NCBI GenBank assembly: GCA_021613375.1
Contig: CM038711.1
Coordinates: 19,701,694 to 19,765,693 of the forward strand
DNA from: Megaleporinus macrocephalus
Lineage: Eukaryota; Chordata; Actinopteri; Characiformes; Anostomidae
DNA length: 64,000 bases
Direction of reading: 5' to 3'
The position numbers and the translations under genes are program-made. Position 1 is the first letter of the stretch, and each line of letters starts with the position of its first letter. Under the pieces are notes generated by a model. It was not told the origin of the DNA. It saw only the letters and a program-made list of their open reading frames with translations, and made no database searches. This document shows positions 54,141 to 64,000 of this stretch, piece after piece.

Positions 54141-57093
54141 GGCAATACCAGTAAATACCCAATACCCAGTAAATTTACCTCTCCAACAGTTTGATTCTGT
54201 AGGTAACTGAATTATGCTTTCTCTCACTATGTAGATTAGGAAAGCAGCAGATGTTTGTTAAGCATTAGAACATAGTGATAGAACTCATAGTGATGAGCAT
54301 GATGCAGCATGAAGCTGAGGAATTAATTCGCCTGATTCCAAAACTGCTGTTCGTTTACTGCAATAGATTTACACGTACACATACTACACAGAGAACAGCT
54401 GACTGACCATAACTGACCAGAGCTCAGTTCAGAACCAGAGTTTTAACTGACTAATGGTAATTTCTGTTTTCCTCCAGTGCTCCAACCTCAACACAACATT
54501 CCCGAACCTGTGAGAGCAAAATGACACCGAATTTAGTTTCTTTCAAACGGGCCGCATGTAGGCCTAATATAATACTAGGTCTGGAAGGCACCCTGTTATG
54601 TCTGTGCCAGCAGAGCGTGTTTTCTCCACAGCAGACTTTGTGGTCACCAGGAAGAAGAATTCTGACCAGGGCATGTCAACATGCACGGTTCTCTAAACAA
54701 AAAACTTGTTTTATCCTATAAGCCTTAATGACTTATTGAATGGTTCTCCAGCCTGCTATTCCAAAGTTACAGAAATGCTTGTTTGTTTAAAAGGATTTCT
54801 TTAGACTGTTTAATAAGGTCTAATGACAAATGTTTAATCAGTCTTCGGCAGCTGATTTAACACTTTGTGTAGAGTAGATTTTGTTTTGATAACTATGATG
54901 ACTTCTTTTCTTTTTCAGAGCCCTTTGTTTACAGGAACGTGCCAATTCCACAGACAAGGCCAGGATAAATTCTGAATGTAAACTTTCTTACAGTTTACAC
55001 ACCGGGAATATGCAATAATGCTTTTAACACCAACAATATCTTCACTTAAAACAGCCAAGATATCAAAACTGAACCAAATTCAACAAAACATTGGAGAAAC
55101 TTAATGGTTTAGGGAACAGAGGACTGAGGTCTGCCACCTAGAGGGTGACTGACATCCTGTTTCCCATCATGCACTTCACCAATGAGCTGGGAGGGACACA
55201 CATCGGTGGCAGATGGATCTGCCAGCAGGCATGTGGAAGTGATCAGAGGAACCAATTAGAGGCAGAGCAGTCAGAGATACACACAACACCTCCTCAATCT
55301 AATGTGTGTGTGTGTGTGTGGATGGATGCACGTGCAAAACCCAGACAACAAGCTACATACACTGACAGCCAGCAGCCCGCCGTGCTAACTTTATGGCTTG
55401 TGAAGGAAGAGGTATTTTTATTAATGTAAACAAATAATCAAGAATAAATTTGAAAATGAAAACAGGGGCTGAAAGGCGGTGTCAGATGTGGAGTGGGCCG
55501 AGTTTGTTTTTCTGTTAGATACATAGGCAGGCCTGGCTCTTGCATTTTTTTGAGAGCTATTTCAAGCCCAACGAGCACAGGGGTTTCATTTACGAGCAGG
55601 CCAAACCCGAGAACCTTCCCAGGGTGCTCTAGGGCGAGGGGAGTCTTCGGTGCTCTTACAGAAGGACCTGCTTCAGTCCTACACTTCACTCAAACTCAGG
55701 CCTGCCCTGCCCCGACCCAAATTTTAACATCAATTGAAAATGCCAGCTGCTGCTTATACTTTCTCAAAATATCAGAACTTTTAGCATTAAAGGCTAAAAA
55801 AGTTTTCACCTTCTCCCTTAAAGTTTATTTTTGGAGAAAGAAGGTTTTAAACCGATACCGATGATACATCACCCACAGTCTTGCGTTTTTCTGAAGAAGT
55901 CAAGACACTTTTGTCCTGAAAATATACAAAAACAAACACACACACACACACTGACTTGCCTTCCCCTGAAATGGCTTCCACATCTGTAAGGACAGCCAGG
56001 CTTTCTCAGTGCTGCTACATGGAGAGGGGAGCGTAGAAAACGGCTTAACCACAGACTTCCTCTTCAGAGCCAACCGACAGCTCCCACATCCCCCACACCC
56101 CAGTGAGTGACACTCAATCAAGCACACATACACACCAATCACTACACACTCCTGCATTCTTAGGAACACAAAGGGTAGGCGAGACCGTGAGCGAGCATAC
56201 AATCTACACAGCTACGCTGGGAACTCTAGATTTAAATTGCTTGTGCTCTAGCTGAACAAATGAACCCAATAACCCCAACATGTAATTTAAATGTCGTTAT
56301 GTGTGTGTGTGTCATGGAACGTTCACACACGCAGACACATATGGCTGAGGCCTACTGAGTCAGGCTGCATATTGTCCACGCATCTATGCAGGAAATGAGA
56401 TGAAACCAGCAGAACGTTACTTGCACAGCAGCCAACAGAGGCCGCCAAGCACCTCCACGAAGCAAGACTGCAGTGTGATTTCAGAAAGAAACAGAAAGAG
56501 GAGAACAAGATGGGGGTTTGACAGACAGAACAGAAAAACACACACACACTCAGAAAGAGCACCCAAGAAGTTCTACACAGAAGGTCTGAGGACATGTTTA
56601 GTGTGTGGATAGACAAAAAAAGCCTTGACTCGGACGCGCTACCGGAAAGAAGGTCTGAAGCAGCTTTTGAGTGGGTGGTCGTAAACAAATATTCTTCTCC
56701 AAAGCAGCACATTTCAAAATCTAAAGAATCACAGGCTTGTGATGGATTTACACACATGCAAACAGCTTCTCTCTATTAACGACTACTTCCTCCCTCAGAG
56801 CTACACAACTGACACATCAGATGCTAGACAGCTCGGTGCTGTCTGTATGCTGTCAAATAGCTCAAACTAGGAGAACAGGACGCTAATGATGATGATGTTG
56901 AAAAGAAAGGGGAACACCAGGTCACCCTGTATGGCAGTGAAGGGAGAGCAACCAACCCTCAGAAATCTAAAGTTGTTGCTGATATAATGACCTAACAACA
57001 GTGAAACATGTAACACAAACATAAAACGCACAGCAAAAAACATTTTCTCTTCTAGACACAAATAAAATGTGGTACCAATTTATGTTATAAAAC

Positions 57094-57182
57094 CAAATAT
57101 CAAATACCAAAACCAAATACTAAATACCAAAACTAAATACCAAAACCAAATACCAAAACCGAATACCAAAACCAAAAACCTT
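57094..57182. repeat. Minisatellite of CCAAAACCAAATA-type units
   Basis: About seven variant units of 12-13 bp built on AATACCAAAACCA. Confidence 0.85.
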
Positions 57183-58469
57183 ACCAAATTGTGTGTAAGG
57201 CCTTACAATCTTTCGACAAAAAAACACCTGAAAGTCTAAAATAGACCCATCTGTGATTATTTTCTGGGCACAAGATCCTGCTGGTGTGAGTTCCCAGGTT
57301 CTTTGTCTTTATTGATGCACACAAAACTATCAGAGTGCTAATAATGCACCCTTAAGGAGAGTCATATGTCTGCTTAATGTGAGCAAAGAAGAGATTTAAA
57401 GTAGACTTAATTTATAAATTAATTAATTAATTGGCGAATTAACTGATGTTCAGCAGCAAATGTGAGTTCTGAGGGGTTAACGTAATTAGTAGTTTAATTG
57501 ACAGTAAGTGAATGGAAGGGAAACTGCTGTGAGCAGATTCCAGTTGAATTGAGTTGAGCAGATGTGGGTTGAGTTGATTGGATTCAAGCAGAACTCGAAC
57601 TGACTGTAGGAGATTGTGCCCAGCTCCTGTTGCTGTAGTAACCTCATGGTGGGCGGTTGGCAGACTGCCCTTTCTCCAGTCGCGTGCCAGTCTCTCGTCA
57701 GCAGATCTGAAGTGCGCGGGGAGAAAGAAAAACACTGCCGGAGACTCTGAAGCCCAGAGAGGAGGAGGCCAGTACTGCAGGGGGGTGGGGATCGACAGGA
57801 CACACACTCACACACACACATGCTGACAGAGGGGCATTGTGTCCACACACCTTGTGAGTGGGGCTTTTTGTTAGCAAAGAGAGTGAGTGTGAGTGTGAGT
57901 GTGTGTGTGTATGGCTGATCTAACACAAGCACTAATTATGCTGCAGTTGCTGATCACAGACTTATTCACACAGCAGCAAAATGCCTCTCGCTGTGTGTGT
58001 TACTCAGACATGTCTATGTATGTGAGTCAGGGCTCCCAGGGCCTTTTCTGGATTTTCCCTCTCCACAGGAAAGCAGTGGGAGAGTGGGAGAAAGAGAGAG
58101 AGAGAGAATGGTCAATGTGGTAGAAGTGGTATTGGTCCCAGTGAGCTGCATCAGCTCTCTGATTCACTTCTCCGAGCTGCCACCGCAGGGCCAACGCTTC
58201 ACCAACACTCAGCCAACATTAGTGCCTGACTGGGCGCACAGCAGCATACCCACACAGAGGCAGCCGTCCCTTTGCCTGCGGGACGAAGACAGTTTCAGAA
58301 GTATTGACTGGACACTTCAGTTCTTTAACCTGTACTACTTCTAGGGCTGCACCTAACGATTAATTTCTTAATCGATTAATTGAACAATTCTTTTTTCGAT
58401 TAGTCAGTTAATCTAACGACTAATTTTTTAAGATTACTCTAATGTGAGTGTGTTAGGAATTAAAATGTT

Positions 58470-58477
<8 letters not shown>

Positions 58478-58547
<70 letters not shown>
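58478..58547. repeat. (TA)n microsatellite inside hAT copy B
   Basis: About 70 bp of TA. Confidence 0.98.
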
Positions 58548-58549
<2 letters not shown>

Positions 58550-58685
58550 ACTACATATTTTGGCAGAGAGCCATCTGACAACCAGCTACTTGTGTTTTAA
58601 AGCTCCCGCGGTATCAAAAACAACCTTAGGTATCTACACTGGATGATTAAGAAAGTTAAAAATGCCATGTGACTACTACTGTAAG

Positions 58686-59094
58686 AAACGTTAAAGTCTC
58701 ATTTATGCTCAACGTTAAATACGGATACGTACCGAGCCTTCTGTCCGTACTCTGCGCTCGTTTCGTACATAATTTGCACGTTTTCGGAAAGCTTAAAAAT
58801 ACGGACGGTATTAAGCAATAGTGCTGGAGGCCATACGGACCATTTCCATACGGACACGACAAAGAAGACACGACTGGATTGATTTTTGCGAGTTGCTTAG
58901 AAACTTTAACCATGATGTAAGAGGCAAAGAGTTGTTGTTCATTGTTTTTGAAGTAAATACAGAACTATGCTCTCATCCACCATCGCCATGTTTGATTTAC
59001 TCCGAACTGCCCTCTACTGGACGCGTTGCTCAGCAACCATGTAAAAGGAGCTGATGCAGAGAAGTATGTGGGTACTGAGTATAAATCAGCCTTT
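58686..59094. mobile_element. Second copy of the TTA(A)-flanked MITE, nested in hAT copy B
   Basis: The left end AAAGTCTCATTTATGCTCA and the reversed right end AAAGGCTGATTTATACTCA are inverted repeats. It shares TTTTTGAAGTAAATACAGAA, CTGCCCTCTACTGG and GTTGCTCAGCAACC-type blocks with 21795-22245. ACGGA motifs recur throughout. Confidence 0.75.
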
Positions 59095-59837
59095 ACATGT
59101 GTTAATAATCTTAAAATAATTATAAAAAGAAAAACAAGTGAACAGAATTTACAGTGCGGTCTTGCTGCTGTGTTAACAAAGCATTACGGGATGTTTGTGC
59201 TTTAAGTGCTCGTGTATAGCAGTTGTACTGTTGTGATCTTCTCCACTGTGCAGAGCTGACAGAGCACCACACTGTAGTGTTTCTGTGTGAAACACTCCCA
59301 CAACTTTAGATGCACACGGACAAATCCATGCTTTCAGTAGGCACGGCCATGTTCGCAGAGCATCGACGCACATTATGCTAATTGACGTAATTTCGTAATC
59401 GATTATGTCGATGCGTCGCCCCAGCCCTAACCACTTCCCCAACATCACAGTCATAACTTTTACCCTGAATGACACATGCGCAATTCAGTCTGCCCCCCAA
59501 CAAGTCCACCTCAGACTGACTCACTACTGTCTTATTCACATGTTGGAAAAAATTCACTTTAAGTTTTGGAAAAAAAAGAAAAAAAAAACACTGCATCCAC
59601 ATTGGGTCTAAAACAGCCTGACTGGGACGCTGCATGAAAGTTTATCATCATCCAGGTTTTCTGGGTTGTGTGGATGTGCTAGACCAATCAGTTCCAAAAA
59701 AAGTTTTTTTGTGGCTATTAATTTATTCTTCACCTTTAATAATGCTGCTCCCGCACTAATTTTGATATGTAGAACTTCCCAAAGCTAAGAAGTCTCCGAT
59801 GTTTTACTGTTGCTCTGAAAAACTCTCTGATGGACAC

Positions 59838-60150
59838 TCACTGAGCACTTTATTAGGTACCTTGTGTCTACCTTTAGGTACCTACCATGTATCTACACTC
59901 ACTGTTCATTTTATTAGCTCCACATAGTGGTAGTGTGTGTTATGCTGGTATGAGTGGATCAGAGTTTTTAAACACCTCAATGTCACTGCTGAACTGAGAG
60001 TACTCCAATAACCGAAACAATTCTGGCCAACAGCGTCCTGTGGGCAGCGTCCTGTGTTTGGTCCGTCCACACCAGAACAACACACAGATGGATTACAGGC
60101 TGTATTTGTAGGATTATAAAGTGCGGGAGGAGCAGGTACCACATAAAGAG
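59838..60150. repeat. Interspersed repeat (CACTCACTGTTCATTTTATT family)
   Basis: Contains CACTCACTGTTCATTTTATT, TGTGCTGGTATGAGTGGATC-like sequence, GAGTTTTTAAACACCTC and CCAACAGCGTCCTGTGGGCA. I recall this repeat as very abundant in characins and catfishes; this is memory, not a search result. Confidence 0.6.
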
Positions 60151-61378
60151 CTCAGTAAGCGCATATATTTTAGGTAAGTCTACATGCTGATATATTTTAC
60201 TAGGCTCAATGTGGACACACGTGTCTGCGAACAGAATTTATGAGTTAAAGGTGACAACACCAAAGCAAGACAGCGTTACGTACAGAAAAACAAAAGCTCT
60301 GCATCTCTGACCGGAGACAACCGTGTAAACAAAAACAGAGACTGTTTGCGTCCCTGCTGACTTTACAAACACCCACACACAACTAGGTTCCCATGATGAA
60401 ATTCACTCCATGACCATGCAATAGCTAGGTAAACTATTAACTAGCTTATTAGTGGCTGCATTCATCATGAATTTTAAGAAGTACAGTTCTGATGTATTTA
60501 CACATTAACTGGACAAGGCCAATGTTTTTTGACATTCAGTTCACATGTGAGCTGAATCACCATGTGAAACCATGTGTTTCCAGTAACTCTCTATTATTCA
60601 TAGTCACAATGTAAACAACATTATTTGCTCTTTATAGAACTGGCATTCATCAACAAAATAATCATCTGCATATTTTACCAACAATAATTAAAAAGAGTGC
60701 TCCAACAGATGTAACAGGTTACTGGTAATATGTTATTATAAAGAAAATTATTTACACAAGTTATGCACTTGTTTGTGAGTCCTCAACTTATGCACACCAT
60801 TCAACTGCAACACAGAACAACCACAAATGCACTAACTGCACTGTGGCAGGGAATTAGTGACAGTCCACTGTTGTGATCACCTAGCACTAGAGCACTACAG
60901 GGTCTTTGTGCTGTGTGCTGGTGTTGTGTGACCCTGAAACACACCAAAAGATGTGATGATGTGTATGTGTGCATGTTTACGGTGAGGGTGCTGCTGACTA
61001 AGAGAAAGAGGCAGCTGCCTTCTCAGAATGGTGGTATTAACAGCAGCCGAGGGACACGTACATGTGCACTCACAGTCAGTAAGGGGGGCGACGGAGTGGG
61101 TGAAGTAAACTGAGGCTACGCCACTGGACTCTTTTTGTGTGAGATCGATGATACACAACTGTATTTCTTGCTTACTCTATCTCTCTTGTTCTTTCTTTCC
61201 TACTCTCTTTTTCTCTTTCTTACTCAAAATCATCTCCCTCTCTCACTATCTTTTTTTTACTTTCTTTTCTATTAATCTATCTCTCTGCAGTGGCTGACTC
61301 AGAGTTAAACACTGATAACAAAGCTGTTGCTGCCACTAACACAAATTCTTTAGGTATGAGTGAATATGATGAAGACTC

Positions 61379-61445
61379 TCATTCTCTCTCTCTCTCTCTC
61401 TCTCATTCGCACACACACACACACACACACACTCACACACACAAA
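61379..61445. repeat. (CT)n(CA)n microsatellite
   Basis: CT repeats, a TCG interruption, then CA repeats. Confidence 0.95.
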
Positions 61446-61567
61446 AACAGGTGCGGCCAGGTGCAGGTGCAGAGCACGCCTAGGCAAAGTAGCGTTGGAC
61501 AGATAGAGCATGCCTGTCTGTGTAATCAGAGACAGGCAGAACCTTAACGTTTACACTATTGTTTCTT

Positions 61568-61603
61568 ACACACACACACACACACACACCCACACACACA
61601 CAC
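61568..61603. repeat. (CA)n microsatellite
   Basis: CA repeats interrupted by CC. Confidence 0.93.
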
Positions 61604-63947
61604 TCCCACGATACGCCCAGGACCACATATCCAAATGACCCAACAGACACACTCCTTCATAAACACACACGCAAACATCTATACAACTCAATAAGCTTAA
61701 GGTCTACACCACCTGTCACACGCACAAAGACAGAGGGACATGAGGGTGGTCCCGCCCCATGTGTGTACCCCACTCATCCCAACCCTATAATTACACCTCT
61801 CACCATCAGGCTGAACACCCTCCAGCCACACACACGCACACAGTGGAAGCCTTTGGGGAGCTACTCAACTGACCCAACTGAACAGATGTGTGCCATTTTG
61901 AGAAAATGAGATGAAATGATTTGCCCTCAGGCCCTCAGGCAAACCTGACTGCTAATAATTCATACTGGTTTGAACTGTTTGTTATGCCAAATATGCGAAA
62001 GATGACACAGTATCACCTGAGCTGTTGAGCAATTATACAAACAATTACTACAACATTTGAGTTTTAATCAGGTTTAATTAAGACCATTATATTACCCACA
62101 AAGCCGATGGCTGATACCCGGACTCTGCTGCCAAGTTCTTAGTAATGTGCCGCTGCCAGAAAAAATCTTTTACTTTTAATGTAAGCTTTTAATGTAAGTC
62201 ATTTGGGGTCATTTATTTTATAAATGTTACAGACATAAATGTTACAGACGAGGCAACTACTTTTAAATCATGTCAAAGAAAAATGAAGACAGCAACAGCA
62301 CACGCGAATAAAAAACAGGTAAAAATAAGCTTTTTTACTTTGTGAGAGTCAATAATATTTGTTTATAATGACTTAGGTTATGAATTAGGTTACATTTGAT
62401 TTACATTCTGCGTCAACAGATCGAGTCTGCACATCAAGTTTTTTAGGTTTGTCAAAAGAAGTAGAAACAGATGGAGGCACACAAATAAACATAAGCTTTT
62501 CATCAAATCAAAACTGCCTTTTCTATTTGCAGACATTAATGTGGTGATATGGACAGAAGCTGTGCTTTGGACAGAATTTATCTGCTTGTTTTAATAAACT
62601 ACTAATGAGAAAAAGCTTATAAACAACTCAACACATGCTCATTATAGTTTGGGTTAACTGTGTCTTCTTAGGGTGAAACAAGGACACAGTGTTTTTAATG
62701 CAAAGCACCACCCCTATGAAGCTCCTACTTGAGTGTCAACAGCACCTCTTTGTGGAGAATATTTAGTGTGATAAACATGAGCTAATATGAGTGAGCGCAT
62801 GACCTACAAGCCAGGTTCATGACGCGCTTCGCATCTAAAAACAGCCTTGCAAAAGCAAAGAAGGGCAGTCAACTAGCAGTTAGTACAAAAGAGAATGTTT
62901 GGAGGACAGTGTTTTCTTAACAATGTAAAATGACAGTGGGAATACAGTGTGGCGGTGGCTTGTCAAGCCTCTGTTGAGGAGAATGGAAGTTTTTGTTTGT
63001 AAAGACAGCTGAGGACGCGACAGTTAGGGGAAATTTGGTAGAAAGGAGAAATCTGAGTTTGGCTCTAACTCTCCAACCACAGCTCAGGCTGAGGCAATCT
63101 CACTGAAGTCCATAACAAGGAGACCCTCAATTCACCCAAACAGTCTCCAAACCAACACAAAACAGCTTTAAACCAGTATGTGAATTATGAGTCTAAGAAA
63201 AATTGAATGTGACAGATATAAATGTAGCTATATTCTAAAATACGTATACAAGAAGATTTACAATGAGCAGGCCCAAGACGTCACAGACAAAGTCAAAAGC
63301 TGCTAGCTTACTCTTAACAGCAGCACAAGACATAAGAAAACGTAAGTCTTACATGCAGAAGGATAGTTTGCATTTAGATATTAAATATAGTGTGGAAACA
63401 CAATTTCAGCAGTTTCAATGCTGTCATAACAGAAATGGTTACTTTACAGGAACAATAAACGTTTCTAATTTTTATCCGTAATACAAGTCAATAAAACAAG
63501 AATTTTTCAAGTAATTAGGGCAATTTCTACTGGTTAACCTCATCAATGTGAAGAGCAAATAAAAATGCTTTTGATATAACAGCAACAAAATACAGGTGCA
63601 ATTTAAAACTTCAACACATTTGTTGGCAAAAATCTAATTACCGGAGATTTCAAGGCATCTTTACAACACATTATTTTGTTTTTCTGTGGTTCAAAATATT
63701 GGAATCAGGCATATTTCATATTTAATACACTTAACACACTTTAATGCACTGCACTAAATCCAACTAAACAGGATTACCGGTTCTCTCTTTTAACCAAAAA
63801 TGCAGTCAGTGTGTAGTTGTACTGTTCTTTAAGTATTCTTTAAGCATATTTTGACATAATATGATGTAATTTATCAAAATAACCATAAATACAGTCACCC
63901 TGCACTGCTCTGATACATATACACACACACGTACACACAACTTACCA

Positions 63948-64000
63948 AAAGGGTCACTGGCCAGGCTAAGTCGGGTGGCCGCAGTGGTCCCCTCCTGTGG
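63948..64000 (-). other. Exon-like fragment at the window edge with a strong donor
   Basis: The minus strand from the edge has two open frames of 18 codons ending at a consensus donor, CTTTTG/gtaagt. One frame reads TTAATRLSLASDPF. It is not recognisable as CBFB exon 3. It could be an alternative or untranslated cbfb exon, an exon of another minus-strand gene, or chance. Confidence 0.2.

Larger units (their letters stand above)
58342..59429 (-). mobile_element. hAT element copy B, full length, with nested MITE and TA tract
   Basis: The ends are TAGGGCTGCACCTAACG (left) and, reversed, TAGGGCTGGGGCGACGCATC. The flanks ACTACTTC (58334-58341) and ACCACTTC (59430-59437) match at 7 of 8 bases, as for an aged hAT duplication. 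The minus strand encodes MAVPTESMDLS (from about 59350), SKVVGVFHTETLQC, then STTAIHEHLKHKHPV, a BED-finger remnant. A (TA)n microsatellite and a second transposon (58686-59094) sit inside it. Confidence 0.88.
48643..63947 (-). other. cbfb: Part of the cbfb intron preceding exon 4
   Basis: At least 15.3 kb with microsatellites and transposons listed separately. The CBFB exon 3 peptide (TNLSLQFFP) could not be found on the minus strand. Open frames of 100-148 codons here are low-complexity or have no family resemblance. Confidence 0.7.

Noticed and set aside
57439..57932. 122- and 148-codon minus-strand frames
   Set aside because: No recognisable motif, two overlapping frames of equal quality, partly over GT repeats; no splice context.
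63948..64000. Assignment as CBFB exon 3
   Set aside because: TTAATRLSLASDPF resembles TGTNLSLQFFP only by a few residues. The exon 3 tail (REYVD...GK) is absent and the donor phase does not fit GK/VYLK in that frame.

Overview
The window is eukaryotic and reads as teleost fish nuclear DNA. It has split genes with GT-AG introns, long AT-rich non-coding stretches, many di-, tri- and tetranucleotide repeats, and decayed DNA transposons (Tc1-like, hAT, pogo). Repeat families that I recall as common in otophysan fishes (characins, catfishes) are present. The order Otophysi is an inference from memory of repeat families; the species cannot be told.

Two protein-coding genes are certain, and both lie on the minus strand. 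cbfb (core-binding factor beta, the partner of RUNX proteins) enters from beyond the right edge. Only its last three coding exons lie here: 48526-48642, 48025-48120 and 42128-42196. It is followed by a probable long 3' UTR reaching about 39.4 kb. Downstream, in the same direction, comes fan1 (FANCD2/FANCI-associated nuclease 1, for interstrand-crosslink repair and restraint of triplet-repeat expansion). All 13 coding exons can be traced from 34167 down to the stop at 27190-27192. The frame is continuous for 993 residues, and the UBZ4 zinc finger, the MLH1-binding-type SPYF motif and the VRR-NUC catalytic residues are all present. A probable fan1 promoter with E2F- and CRE-like sites sits near 38.5-38.65 kb, under 1 kb from the probable cbfb 3' end.

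Layout: 1-26.8 kb is a gene-poor stretch with Tc1-like relics (about 2.86, 7.4, 8.7, 9.84, 17.9 and 20 kb) and two hAT-type elements with perfect 8-bp target-site duplications (21071-22503 and 23193-24615). 26.85-38.6 kb is fan1; its intron 1 carries a decayed pogo/Tigger-like transposase gene and another DNA transposon. 39.4-64 kb is the cbfb 3' UTR and introns, with two copies of a BED-finger hAT family and many microsatellites.

The most striking observation is a 141-bp, 100 % identical copy of part of fan1's own first coding exon inside a downstream fan1 intron (31878-32018). It is flanked by a 20-bp target-site duplication. I did not find a bacterial-type system, CRISPR array or viral genome.
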